Assembly: GCA_030263665.1 (NCBI GenBank)
Contig: SZPK01000007.1
Location: forward strand, 84,788-148,787
Length of the DNA: 64,000 bases
Direction of reading: 5' to 3'
Source: Villigracilis sp024434165
Lineage (GTDB): Bacteria > Chloroflexota > Anaerolineae > Anaerolineales > Villigracilaceae
This document shows, piece after piece, positions 32,178 to 40,671 of this stretch. A model generated the notes under the pieces. The model saw nothing but the letters and a program-made list of their open reading frames with translations. It searched no databases and was not told where the DNA came from. Numbering within the stretch: the stretch's first letter is position 1; each line of letters opens with the position of its first letter. Both the position numbers and the translations under genes were made by a program.

Positions 32178-32831
32178 ATGACTGACGACGTTCGAAAATA
32201 TATTTACGGCGCGATCAGCGTCTTTGTGCTGGGTGTACTGGTCTGGGTGGGTTTTATCTACGTGAATGCCTGTGGTTTTACCCTGTCCTGCAATCGCGGG
32301 GACCTGCCCGTTGCCCGCACCCCCGTTCCGACTTTGATTCCCGCCACCCTGCCCGTCATGCAGCCGGAAGAAAGCATGGCCTCTGCAACGGACGTGTGCT
32401 ATGTTGCCGCCGCGGATTTGATGGGCGCGTGGGTGGATTCCGGCGCTTCGGATACCGAGGTTTTCCAATTCACCGATGCGAACGGAAGGGAGTGCGAAGC
32501 GACCTTTGAAGACGTCAAGCCGCTCTTTGTGGAATCCAACCTCTGGTATTCCGGTTCGCTTTCCTGCATCTCCTGCCATTCTGTGGATTTGGCGGTCTCG
32601 CCCGCCCAGTTGGACCTGAGCAGTTACGAGGGCATCCTCGCCGGGTCACGCCGTGCTGAGGGAGCCGCTGAAGGCACGGACATCCTCGGCGGCGGGAATT
32701 GGCGTTCCTCCCTCCTTTACGAGTTCATTTCCGAAGCCAAAGCGGAGGTACCCGGTCATACCGAGGCGCTTTCGAGCCTCATGATCTTCGCCGGTACACC
32801 CGTTCCCGTCGAGGCAACCCCGACTCCATAA
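32178..32831 (+). CDS. Additional anchored monoheme protein of the Act operon
   Basis: 217 residues. One N-terminal helix (AISVFVLGVLVWVGFIYVNA), a Pro/Thr linker, then a domain with a single heme site CISCH and three other Cys (VCYVA, RECEATF and NACGFTLSC). A His or Met ligand cannot be assigned. It takes the place where ActF/ActG would be expected and ends in a Thr/Pro tail. It may be a novel ACIII subunit or an electron exit protein. It is in the operon, 14 bases after actE, before the terminator. Confidence 0.8.
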   Translation: MTDDVRKYIYGAISVFVLGVLVWVGFIYVNACGFTLSCNRGDLPVARTPVPTLIPATLPVMQPEESMASATDVCYVAAADLMGAWVDSGASDTEVFQFTDANGRECEATFEDVKPLFVESNLWYSGSLSCISCHSVDLAVSPAQLDLSSYEGILAGSRRAEGAAEGTDILGGGNWRSSLLYEFISEAKAEVPGHTEALSSLMIFAGTPVPVEATPTP

Positions 32832-32846
32832 CGTCTCTTTCTGTGG

Positions 32847-32876
32847 AAGACCTGACCGCCCGGTCAGGTCTTTTTT
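32847..32876 (+). terminator. Terminator of the Act operon
   Basis: Stem AGACCTGACCG/CGGTCAGGTCT with a 2-base loop and a TTTTTT run. Confidence 0.9.
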
Positions 32877-33072
32877 GTTTGCTCATCCTTTTCGTCTAAC
32901 TTTGGAGTCGGTCAGCTTGCTGGCGTATTTCGGGAGCAAGCCCCTGATTCCATAACCGAGATTGATTATTCGGATGGACCCTAAGCCTCCCAGAATGGGG
33001 TGGCGGTAAAAAGGCGGTCATTTGCGGTAGAGGAACAAAAACATCCCCATTGAAGGGATGTTTACTTGTGGC

Positions 33073-33158
33073 GGAGAGGGCGGGATTCGAACCCGCGAAC
33101 CTTTTGGGGTTACACGCTTTCCAAGCGTGCGCGCTAAGCCAGACTACGCGACCTCTCC
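33073..33158 (-). tRNA. tRNA-Ser (GGA)
   Basis: 86 nt on the minus strand. Acceptor GGAGAGG/CCTCTCC, D-arm with TAGTCTGGCTTA, anticodon stem CACGC/GCGTG with loop TTGGAAA (anticodon GGA), a long class II variable arm and T-loop GGTTCGAATCC. CCA is not encoded. Confidence 0.95.
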
Positions 33159-33176
33159 AGAAAGCAAGCGGGCAAA

Positions 33177-33204
33177 ATTATACCACGTGTTTTGGAGCAG
33201 ACAA
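33177..33204 (-). promoter_or_regulatory. Promoter of tRNA-Ser
   Basis: On the minus strand TTGTCT, 16-base spacer, TATAAT, ending about 19 bases before the tRNA. Confidence 0.7.
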
Positions 33205-33210
33205 GTGACG

Positions 33211-35121
33211 CTAGCGTTCCTGCGTACTGACGACCTGTTCTGCGTAAAATATGGCATAAGGGGTTATTTCAGGATCATAGTTCAAGTTCCCACATAAATG
33301 AATCAGAGCCCCCGGCTTTGGCAGCAGAGCGGTTTCGATAATGACGAATGCCGCCCTGTTGGTTTGGAGGTCAACCGCGTAAAAAATTGTGTTCAGCGGC
33401 GCAATAGATTCCAGGATCGAGACCAGGTTGGTATCGGGAATGCTGTGAGCATTGCGGCGGAAAATGCTTGCATGAAAATCGGGCACCCAATCGAGGAAGA
33501 CCTCGCTCTCACGTTGGATGTTGATGGCGATCCCCTCATCGAAACTCGTAAAGAAACTGTCCAATTCAGCCGGGCACACGCCCCCCGGCGGGATGGGGAG
33601 TTTTCCGTTTGTTTTGATGAAAACCGGCGCAGCAAGTATGAGGACGACCAGCGTGCCGGCGAATGCCGCAATTGGATATCCGTCCGGCAGGGCGCTGAAG
33701 CGGGGTTTGAAAAAATGAGCGGGGAATTTTTCCTGGAGAAAAAGCAGCCCCATCCCGGGGAGCAGGACAAAGAAGGGGATGGTTGCCGCATACAAACGGA
33801 CGCGGTAAGCGTCTGTGGGGGGCACAAACGGGACAGACGCCAGCACACCAAGTGCCGCAGCCACAGCAAGGCTTGCGTATGGGTCCCTGCGCTCCTTGAA
33901 CCATTTGAAAATTCCCAGCCCGCCCAGGATGTACATTGCCCAGCGCGCCGCCTCGTTGACCCAGTAATTTTCTCCTGCGACGAACGCATAGGCGTTGTAC
34001 CAGGTATTCGAGAAAAACATGCGCCAATAATGCAGTGCGCCTTTGACAATAAGCGAGGGGTCAGTCAATATCAGGTCAAAGGCGAGTCGGTAAATGGCAG
34101 GAGTCACCTCCGTGTCCTTCAGCAGCCCCAGTTCGGGGTGGGCTTCAAAGATATACGTCCAGGATTTTCCGCCGGAAGCCAGCCCATAAAACGCCCATGC
34201 AAAGTTTTCGAATGCCATCCCGCCTGGTCCTGCGACAAAATCAATCATCTTGTTGTTTGCGTAAAACACCAGCAGGATGATTGTTGTTCCCAACCCGAAA
34301 AACTTGAAGGAAAACCTTCCTTGCCCGCGGAATATCCATCCGCCCCACAAGAGCAAGGCGGGCAGAACAAACATGGCGCCAGGGCGGATGTTCAATGCCA
34401 GGGCGATTACCCCGATTCCAAACAGAACAGACCATTCTTTTTGTGTGGATATTCCCCGCCAGAGCAGAGCCGCGCCGAAAAGACCGACCGTCACACCCAG
34501 CGATTCGGACATGGTTGTGCCGCTGTGATGCCGGTAATATAAGAACATAAGTATGAGGAAAAACACCGCAGCCTCGGCGCCATGCGTCCGCTGGAGTTCC
34601 CTGCAAGCGAGATAACATGAGAACCCCGCAATGGCGGTAAATACTCCAACGGCGGTCATCAAATTTCTTTCGGAGAGCCAGAGAAGAAAGGAGAGCAGCC
34701 CCGCAAAGAACGGGCGCATCGCTGTAAAGCTTGAAACGTTCACTCCATGTTGCAATCGGATTGCATCGGTGTAATACTCGGCGGCATCGGTGAGCGGAAT
34801 TAATCCGCTCAAGACGACGGTCTGCGTGTTCCCCGAAGCCCACAATCCTGCCAGTCCTAGGGCGAAGAGCGCCATGACGGCTGTCAGGGAAAGCAATTGA
34901 CCCAGCCTCCCCGGAACGCGAAATACCGCGTACAAAACCAGCGCCGCGATTGGCATGATGATTCCGAACCCCGTTCGCAGTGCCATGCTCGCCGGGCGCA
35001 GAAAGAAAGGGGAACGGCTTGCCAGGATTAAAACAAAAACGAGGATGGCGGCCGTCAATGTAAGAATGTGCCACAGAACGGGATGGATCTTGCCGGTAAT
35101 CACATTGTTTTTTTGATTCAT
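33211..35121 (-). CDS. Large polytopic membrane protein, GT-C glycosyltransferase-like
   Basis: 636 residues with roughly 11-13 membrane helices and a C-terminal soluble part of about 130 residues. The first loop has TDAAEYYTDAIRLQHG, an acidic motif in the position where GT-C (dolichol/undecaprenyl-sugar) enzymes carry catalytic Asp/Glu. Later LNIRPGAMFVLPALLLWGGW and FVPPTDAYRVRLYAATIPFF resemble PMT/ArnT-type helices. A lipid-linked sugar transferase is plausible but not proven. Single gene, with a promoter region of about 120 bases upstream. Confidence 0.65.
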   Translation of the reverse strand: MNQKNNVITGKIHPVLWHILTLTAAILVFVLILASRSPFFLRPASMALRTGFGIIMPIAALVLYAVFRVPGRLGQLLSLTAVMALFALGLAGLWASGNTQTVVLSGLIPLTDAAEYYTDAIRLQHGVNVSSFTAMRPFFAGLLSFLLWLSERNLMTAVGVFTAIAGFSCYLACRELQRTHGAEAAVFFLILMFLYYRHHSGTTMSESLGVTVGLFGAALLWRGISTQKEWSVLFGIGVIALALNIRPGAMFVLPALLLWGGWIFRGQGRFSFKFFGLGTTIILLVFYANNKMIDFVAGPGGMAFENFAWAFYGLASGGKSWTYIFEAHPELGLLKDTEVTPAIYRLAFDLILTDPSLIVKGALHYWRMFFSNTWYNAYAFVAGENYWVNEAARWAMYILGGLGIFKWFKERRDPYASLAVAAALGVLASVPFVPPTDAYRVRLYAATIPFFVLLPGMGLLFLQEKFPAHFFKPRFSALPDGYPIAAFAGTLVVLILAAPVFIKTNGKLPIPPGGVCPAELDSFFTSFDEGIAINIQRESEVFLDWVPDFHASIFRRNAHSIPDTNLVSILESIAPLNTIFYAVDLQTNRAAFVIIETALLPKPGALIHLCGNLNYDPEITPYAIFYAEQVVSTQER

Positions 35122-35241
35122 AAGATTTGCCCCGCCTATTATAAATTGCTTTTATAACCGCCCCTTAAATGGCGCTGTGGGCACCGTTTCAAAGCGGGAC
35201 CCACAGCATCGTCTTGGAGGACGAAAACCACAATGTAAGGT

Positions 35242-36546
35242 TTACGGAGCAGCAACCGGCTCGCTGCCCTGCGCCCGTTCGCCGGCGGCAGGCTGCGCGT
35301 TTTTGTGATTGTTCTCGATGTTCATGAGGGCTGGGATGAAGAAACCAATCGTGCCGATGAGCAGGTTGAGGATGCCCGCCACCCAAAACCAGGTCTGGTA
35401 ACTGGTCGCATCGGTGATGGGACCCGCAATGAGGTACCCGATCGGCATCATCGCCGTCGCCACACTTCCTACCAGCGAGAGCACCCGTCCCTGCATATCC
35501 GGCTCGACAACGGACTGGAACAATGCGTGGATGGGTCCGTTCACGAGCGGCATCATGAAGCCGATCACTGCCATGGATACAACCATGATCCAGAACTTGT
35601 CGGCAGGCGCAGCGGCAATGGCAAGAATGGCGAGACTAAACAGGAGAATGCCCGAAAGGGACGTGACGATCTTTTTCTTGAAACCACCCCAAATGCTCAG
35701 GGTGATTCCGCCCGCAATCATGCCGATTCCAAAGAACGAGTCGAGGCTTCCTAATTCCAACGCACCCTTATTGAAATACTTCGTCACCAGCAGCGGCGTC
35801 AAGGCGCTGGTGGGAGCGAGCAGGAAGTTCAACAGCGCCGCCATCAAACCGAGCATGAGCAGTCCGGGCCACGACGCCATATACTTGAATCCCGCGCCCA
35901 TATCCTTTGCAAAACTATTTTTCGGCGCGGAGGCGTCCGCTTCACGCCGCGGCGGTTGCGGCACGGCGAAGAACAGCAGGGGGGTGATTCCCAGGATCGC
36001 CGTAAACACATCAATCATCAGGACATTTTGAGTCGGCATGACCGCCACCAGCAGCGCGCCCACCGGCGGCGCGACGATGCTCACCAAGCCCTGGAGCGTC
36101 TGGTTTGCGCCCGAAACGCGTGAGAGCTGCTCTTTCGGGACCATCAATGAAGTGGATGCCGACATGGCCGGGTGGTGGAATGCGCCGCCTGTGGAACGGA
36201 TGGCAAGAATCACATAAATGTGCCAAATCTCCACCCTGCCGGACCAGAACAGGTATACGAGAAAAAGAGTGGCAATCGCAATCGAAGCGTCGGAAAGGAT
36301 CATGATGACGCGCCGATTGCCGCGATCCACAACCGTCCCGGCAATCGGTCCCAAAAAGATTTGGGGCAGCATCCCAAACAGGGAAGCCGTCGCCAATACC
36401 GTCGCCGAGCCGGTTTCCTGCGTCAAAAACCAGATCAGGGCAAATTGCACCAGGGACGAGCCGAATAAGGAGAGTGCCTGACCTGTAAATATCGAGAAGA
36501 ATCGTACAGCCCAGTTTTTAGGAAGGGGAGTTTCGAAATTATTCAT
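35242..36546 (-). CDS. MFS transporter (macrolide-efflux-like group)
   Basis: 434 residues, 12 membrane helices. The first helix pair is FSIFTGQALSLFGSSLVQFA and LIWFLTQETGSATVLATASL, then GPIAGTVVDRGNRRVIMILS is the MFS motif A between helices 2 and 3. The group resembles MefA/YfmO-type exporters of drugs or lipids. The C terminus is Ala/Gly-rich. Start ATG at 36546 abuts an unusually AT-rich promoter region that contains palindromes. Confidence 0.85.
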   Translation of the reverse strand: MNNFETPLPKNWAVRFFSIFTGQALSLFGSSLVQFALIWFLTQETGSATVLATASLFGMLPQIFLGPIAGTVVDRGNRRVIMILSDASIAIATLFLVYLFWSGRVEIWHIYVILAIRSTGGAFHHPAMSASTSLMVPKEQLSRVSGANQTLQGLVSIVAPPVGALLVAVMPTQNVLMIDVFTAILGITPLLFFAVPQPPRREADASAPKNSFAKDMGAGFKYMASWPGLLMLGLMAALLNFLLAPTSALTPLLVTKYFNKGALELGSLDSFFGIGMIAGGITLSIWGGFKKKIVTSLSGILLFSLAILAIAAAPADKFWIMVVSMAVIGFMMPLVNGPIHALFQSVVEPDMQGRVLSLVGSVATAMMPIGYLIAGPITDATSYQTWFWVAGILNLLIGTIGFFIPALMNIENNHKNAQPAAGERAQGSEPVAAP

Positions 36547-36790
36547 GTATACCTTGATTTCATCAGTTTTTTCTGCTCGTCATTAATAATATTTTACTTG
36601 TTATTTAATTTTTGTCAAGATAGAATTTCAAATTCTTATTTTTTTCGTAAAATTATTTAATTTTTTTCAATCGGTAATTGAAATTATTAATGCCGGGTCG
36701 TTTTGGGGCGTCGTCTTCTATGGTTTCCATGAAAACGTGCCCACGATTCATCCCGCCTTCCTCAACCCTGATGCGTTTTATAATCCACCC
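36547..36790. other. AT-rich divergent control region with palindromes
   Basis: The stretch to about 36700 is far richer in A/T than its neighbours. TTTCAAT-CGGTA-ATTGAAA (36665-36683) and GAATTTCAAATTC (36623-36635) are palindromes that could be regulator sites for the divergent MFS and CMD genes. Confidence 0.5.
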
Positions 36791-37327
36791 ATGTCATTTA
36801 TTCCCCAACCTCCACACATCCCACTTCTCCTCAAACTCGGAATTCTGCTCTCCGAAAAAATCACAGGCAGGATCATGCTCCCGCCGCGCATCCTCTCGTG
36901 GTATCCCAAAGCCGCCATCGGCGCGGGCGTCATGGAGGCGTTGGTTGCGCATGAAGACGGACGTATGGATCGGCGTATGTTGAAGCTGATCCGCATGGCG
37001 GCATCGTATGCGGCGGCATGTCCATTCTGCGTGGACATGAACTCGTACGAATACCGCAAGTATGGCATCACGGACGAAGAAGCCGAGTCCCTGCGCGGCG
37101 ACTTTGAAAAAGTTGCAACTTTCTCCGAGCGGGAAAGATTGGCAATCGCCTATGCCCGACTGATCTCCGGCACGCCGTTGAAATTCCCTTCTGCGATTGT
37201 CGAAAAAGCCAAAGCCTCCTTTACCGAACGGGAATTTGTGATTCTCGCCAGTACCGCCGCGCAGGTTAACTTTTGGGCGAGACTGATTCAGGGTTTGGGC
37301 ATTCCCCCGGCAGGGTTTGGCGAATAA
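36791..37327 (+). CDS. Carboxymuconolactone decarboxylase (AhpD-like) family protein
   Basis: 178 residues from ATG 36791; a GTG at 36737 would add 18 poorly coding residues. The AhpD/CMD core reads RMAASYAAACPFCVDMNSYE, with the CxxC pair, and later SERERLAIAYARLISG, then NFWARLIQGLGIPPAG. The usual His after CxxC (CxxCxxxH) is replaced (CPFCVDMNS). A peroxide-related or dehalogenase-like redox role is possible. It is transcribed away from the MFS exporter and may share its regulator. Confidence 0.78.
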   Translation: MSFIPQPPHIPLLLKLGILLSEKITGRIMLPPRILSWYPKAAIGAGVMEALVAHEDGRMDRRMLKLIRMAASYAAACPFCVDMNSYEYRKYGITDEEAESLRGDFEKVATFSERERLAIAYARLISGTPLKFPSAIVEKAKASFTEREFVILASTAAQVNFWARLIQGLGIPPAGFGE

Positions 37328-37330
37328 ATC

Positions 37331-37358
37331 AAAAAAGACCTCCCATTGCAGGAGGTCT
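37331..37358 (-). terminator. Terminator of the etf operon (minus strand)
   Basis: Stem AGACCTCC/GGAGGTCT with the T-run on the minus strand (plus strand AAAAAA at 37331-37336). It may also stop readthrough from the plus-strand gene. Confidence 0.75.
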
Positions 37359-37380
37359 CTCGTTGTTCGTTACTTGCTTT

Positions 37381-38394
37381 TTACTTCCCTAACTTCTTCT
37401 TGAATGCCTCCGTCAGCGCAGGGACGATCTGGAACAGGTCGCCCACCACGCCATAGCGCGCGGCTTTGAAGATGGGGGCGTCGGCATCCTTGTTGATGGC
37501 GACGATGACCTTGGCGTTTCTCATGCCAACCAGGTGTTGTATCGCGCCGGAGATGCCGCAGGCGATGTACAAATCGGGCGATACCACTTTACCCGTCTGC
37601 CCGACCTGGTGGGCGTAGGTGATGTACCCGCCGTCCACTGCCGCGCGGCTTGCACCGACCGCACCCCCCAGCACCTGCGCGAGGTTGGTGATGAGCGCAA
37701 AGCCCTGCTGGGCGCGCCAGATTTCGGCTTGTTTCTCGTCCATACCGTCCGGCGGGGTGAGCGCGGGGTTGTTGGAAACGCCGCGCCCGCCGGAGACAAT
37801 GACGCTGGCGTCGCCAAGGTTCACCGCGCTTTCCGAAGCGGAGTACCCTTCCACTGTGGATTTCGCTTCTCCTTTGGCTTCCACCTTTGTAATCGTGCCG
37901 CTCCTGCCCTCTTCGCGCTGGGGCTTGGGGAAGGCGCGTCCGCGGATGGTTGCCATCACCGGCTTGCCGGAGCAGGTGGTTTTTTCCAGCAGTTTGCCTT
38001 CGTAGATGGGGCGGGTCGCAATGAACGTGCCGCCGTTCGCTTCGAGACCGGAGACATCGGTCAGCACGCCGGTGTTCAAATCCACCGCCGCCATCGCCGC
38101 CATCTCGCGGGTTCGAGCCGTTGTCGGGAACAGGATCAACTCCGGGTTGTGGGAAGAAGCGAGCGCGGAAAGGGTGGAGGCATACACCTCGGGGCGGTAA
38201 TCTGCCAGCGAGGCGTCATCCGCAACGAGGACTTCATCCGCGCCGTATTCCACCGCCGCTTTTGCCACATCATCCACGCCTGCGCCGAACACCAGCGCAA
38301 CCGCCGTGCCGAAACTTTTTGCCAGCCCAAGCGCCTCCCACGAAGCAGGCTGGATGCCACCCTGGAAGTGGTCAATATACACAAAGGTTTTCAT
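37381..38394 (-). CDS. etfA: Electron transfer flavoprotein subunit alpha
   Basis: 337 residues. The FAD-binding C-terminal domain is intact: SGGRGVSNNPAL-type loop (VIVSGGRGVSN), VGASRAAVDGGYITYAHQVG, GQTGKVVSPDLYIACGISGA, then IQHLVGMRNAKVIVAINKDA. It accepts electrons from acyl-CoA dehydrogenases and passes them to the quinone pool through ETF:quinone oxidoreductase. Its ATG overlaps the etfB stop by four bases. Confidence 0.95.
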   Translation of the reverse strand: MKTFVYIDHFQGGIQPASWEALGLAKSFGTAVALVFGAGVDDVAKAAVEYGADEVLVADDASLADYRPEVYASTLSALASSHNPELILFPTTARTREMAAMAAVDLNTGVLTDVSGLEANGGTFIATRPIYEGKLLEKTTCSGKPVMATIRGRAFPKPQREEGRSGTITKVEAKGEAKSTVEGYSASESAVNLGDASVIVSGGRGVSNNPALTPPDGMDEKQAEIWRAQQGFALITNLAQVLGGAVGASRAAVDGGYITYAHQVGQTGKVVSPDLYIACGISGAIQHLVGMRNAKVIVAINKDADAPIFKAARYGVVGDLFQIVPALTEAFKKKLGK

Positions 38395-39161
38395 AGCACT
38401 TTCTCCGCGAGGATTTTATCGGCAAGCTTTTCGGCAATTTCGGCGGGGCTTTCGCCGGCGATCATTTCCACGGTTGCTTCCTGCACGGGCGGGTTGATCA
38501 ATTCGGCGCGCACGACGATGGGGGCGGGGGCGCTTGCGCCGAGGTCGGTCAATGACCAGATTGGAATGGCCGCCTTCGACGCCTTGCGGATGCCCATGAA
38601 CGACGGGTAGCGCGGCTCGCCGATGCTTTGAACGACGCTGAGCACAGCGGGCAGTTTCGCTTTGACGATTTGCCTGCCCTCTTCGATGACGCGCTCGACC
38701 GTTATTGCGCTTCCATCCTGGACCTTGATGCTGCCAGCCAGCCCAAGCATGGGCCACCCGAGGATTCTGGCTGTCTGCGCGGGGGTGAGACCTGCGCCGT
38801 TGTCGAGGGTCTGCCTGCCGAAGATGACCATGTCCGCGCCGATCTTTTGGATTGCCGCCGCCAGCACTTTCGCCGCGCCGACGGTATCGAGGGTATCGAG
38901 CGCCGCATCCGAGATGAGGACGGCTTCATCTGCGCCCATGGCGAGGGCGTGCTTGAGCGCCTCCTTTGCGGTTTCGGGCCCGATGCACAAAGCGGTGACA
39001 GAGCCGCTGTGGGCTTCCTTCATTTGGAGCGCGCCCTCAACCGCATATTCGTCGAACGGGTTGATGACCAGCGGCGCGTCCCCCCACGAGACCTGCCCGC
39101 CTTCGGCTTTGACCTTTGCCTCCGAGTCGGGGACTTGCTTGATACATGCGATGATTTTCAA
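38391..39161 (-). CDS. etfB: Electron transfer flavoprotein subunit beta
   Basis: 256 residues. Begins IIACIKQVPDSEAKVKAEGG and has the AMP-binding stretch VIFGRQTLDNGAGLTPAQTA, both typical of EtfB. It forms the heterodimer with EtfA. RBS GGAGGAACATC-type sequence lies before ATG at 39161. Confidence 0.95.
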   Translation of the reverse strand: MKIIACIKQVPDSEAKVKAEGGQVSWGDAPLVINPFDEYAVEGALQMKEAHSGSVTALCIGPETAKEALKHALAMGADEAVLISDAALDTLDTVGAAKVLAAAIQKIGADMVIFGRQTLDNGAGLTPAQTARILGWPMLGLAGSIKVQDGSAITVERVIEEGRQIVKAKLPAVLSVVQSIGEPRYPSFMGIRKASKAAIPIWSLTDLGASAPAPIVVRAELINPPVQEATVEMIAGESPAEIAEKLADKILAEKVL

Positions 39162-39237
39162 GATGTTCCTCCATGATTTGCGATTTCCAATTTTATGGTC
39201 GGTTTGCTGATTTCGAATCTTTTCGCTGAATTGCGCA

Positions 39238-39519
39238 TTAAATCTTTATCCACGCCATCACCACGATCACATCCGCCGCAATGACTGCCGCGATGCCGAT
39301 AAAACTGAAGATCTTCTGTTCCACTTCCCAGCGCTTGCGGTTTTCGAGCCGTTTCAAAAAGAAATTCTTGAACGGATACGGGGTCTTCTCGTTGGTGAGG
39401 CTGTTGTAGAGGTCTTTGTAATACTCGTCCGTTTTGAACCAGAGTTTGTAACTGTTCGAGAGGAACAATAAACTAAAGAGCAGAAAGACGAGCACAAAGC
39501 CGAAGGGAGGCTGGGTCAT
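39238..39519 (-). CDS. Small membrane protein of the etf operon
   Basis: 93 residues from ATG at 39519, with two hydrophobic segments: FGFVLVFLLFSLLFLSNSYK and FSFIGIAAVIAADVIVVMAW. Between them is a basic, Tyr-rich stretch. The ATG overlaps the preceding gene's stop by four bases. It precedes etfB by 76 bases on the same strand. No family recognised; it might anchor or regulate the ETF pathway. Confidence 0.65.
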   Translation of the reverse strand: MTQPPFGFVLVFLLFSLLFLSNSYKLWFKTDEYYKDLYNSLTNEKTPYPFKNFFLKRLENRKRWEVEQKIFSFIGIAAVIAADVIVVMAWIKI

Positions 39520-39803
39520 CGAAAACTCGAACTGCTGATGATTTTGCCGGTTTCCAGGTTGATGTCGCAGAACAAGCCGTTGGTCGTGAAGGTGGAGATG
39601 GTGTAGTTGTCGTTGAGTTTGACCTTGGCGAACAGGATTTTGGAGTCCGGTTTTTCCGCTTTCCAAAGGGTTTCCCCGGCGGGGGAGATCATATACAGGT
39701 TCGACTCCTCGATGGGGAAGCCGTTCGGGCTCTCCATTACGACGGTGCCGGTCTTGATTTCGATGATTTTCTCGATTTTGGTGTAAATGGGGACAATTTC
39801 CAT
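39516..39803 (-). CDS. Small beta-rich protein, first gene of the etf operon
   Basis: 95 residues: IEIKTGTVVMESPNGFPIEE, SNLYMISPAGETLWKAEKPD, then KVKLNDNYTISTFTTNGLFC and CDINLETGKI. The pattern of short strands with Gly/Asn turns suggests a single WD/PQQ-like blade. Start ATG at 39803. The promoter with palindrome at 39907-39944 lies about 100 bases upstream. Function unknown; not homologous to ETF. Confidence 0.65.
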   Translation of the reverse strand: MEIVPIYTKIEKIIEIKTGTVVMESPNGFPIEESNLYMISPAGETLWKAEKPDSKILFAKVKLNDNYTISTFTTNGLFCDINLETGKIISSSSFR

Positions 39804-39906
39804 TGGTTCTTATCCTCGCCGAAGGCTTTTCGTACGACCCGGCGCTTCGGCGGCGGCAGGGGCATCCATGCACAGACATGTCGTCAAAACAGCCTTCACA
39901 ACCCGT

Positions 39907-39944
39907 ATTATATCCCAAACCCGGAGAACCTACCGCTCGGTAGG
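39907..39944 (-). promoter_or_regulatory. etf operon promoter with palindromic operator
   Basis: TATAAT on the minus strand (39907-39912). The perfect inverted repeat CCTACCG-N2-CGGTAGG (39929-39944) covers the place of the -35. Such CCTACCG/CGGTAGG sites are typical in form of TetR-family repressors. Confidence 0.65.
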
Positions 39945-40047
39945 GAGAATTGGGGGCGGTTGCATATACAAAATCAACCGGCGTCTGCTGTAACTTATTT
40001 TGCGTCTCTGCATCTAACTGGTGGATACGATTTTTGGAGGAACATTC

Positions 40048-40302
40048 ATGAACGAAGTTAAAAACCAACCCAAAGTGCTGGTCTTCAGCACGCCGACCTG
40101 CTCCTTCTGCAACATGGCGAAGCGGTATTTCCGCGAGAAGGGCATCAAATTCACGGATATTGACGTGAGCCGCGACCATGCCGCCGCGCGCGACATGGTG
40201 CGCCGCTCCGGTCAGATGGGCGTGCCCGTGATTGACATCGGCGGGAAGATCGTGGTCGGGTTCGACCGCCCGAAGATCAACGCGCTGCTCGGTATTAATT
40301 AA
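40048..40302 (+). CDS. Glutaredoxin-like protein
   Basis: 84 residues from ATG 40048, with RBS TTTGGAGGAACATTC. Thioredoxin fold with the dithiol site TPTCSFCNMAKRYFREKGI, the cis-Pro in MGVPVIDIGG, and the glutathione-binding-like end VVGFDRPKINALLGI. It is NrdH/Grx-like (YruB type) and would reduce protein disulfides. It lies 20 bases before groES, so they are probably co-transcribed. Confidence 0.9.
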   Translation: MNEVKNQPKVLVFSTPTCSFCNMAKRYFREKGIKFTDIDVSRDHAAARDMVRRSGQMGVPVIDIGGKIVVGFDRPKINALLGIN

Positions 40303-40322
40303 AAATTTTCGAGGTGATCGTC

Positions 40323-40595
40323 ATGGCAAAAACCAACATTCAGCCCCTGGGGACACGCGTCCTCATCAGACCGTTGGAGCAGGAAAGCAAAACCTCCACC
40401 GGCTTGTACCTGCCCGAAACCGCCAAGGAAAAGCCGCAAACCGGCGAAGTGATTGCGGTGGGCGAGGATGAGAGCATCGTTCTCAAACCGAAGGATAAGG
40501 TGCTCTTCGCCAAATACAGCGGCACCGAATTCAAATATGAAGGCGTGGATTACCTTCTGCTCGAAGCCGGCGACGTGCTGGCTCGCCTGAATTAG
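40323..40595 (+). CDS. groES: Co-chaperonin GroES
   Basis: 90 residues from ATG 40323 (RBS GAGGTGATCGTC). Typical strands NIQPLGTRVLIRPLEQESKT, then STGLYLPETAKEKPQTGEVI (mobile loop) and KVLFAKYSGTEFKYEGVDYL. It caps the GroEL chamber. No groEL follows; the next genes are on the other strand, so this groES is separated from its partner. Confidence 0.93.
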   Translation: MAKTNIQPLGTRVLIRPLEQESKTSTGLYLPETAKEKPQTGEVIAVGEDESIVLKPKDKVLFAKYSGTEFKYEGVDYLLLEAGDVLARLN

Positions 40596-40611
40596 TCCCC
40601 TGCATTTTCCC

Positions 40612-40650
40612 AAAACAAAAGCCCGACGCGTCTGACGATTGCGTCGGGCT
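40612..40650 (-). terminator. Terminator for the minus-strand small gene
   Basis: Stem AGCCCGACGC/GCGTCGGGCT; the T-rich tail (TTTTGTTTT) is on the minus strand, directly after the stop of the 38-residue gene. Confidence 0.8.
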
Positions 40651-40671
40651 ATTGGTTGGGGTGATCTTCCA

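Noticed and set aside
39520..40179. N-terminal extension of the 93-residue membrane protein to a 313-residue reading
   Set aside because: The extension is antisense or out of frame to the coupled gene at 39516-39803. The ATGA overlap and the membrane-helix start favour ATG at 39519.
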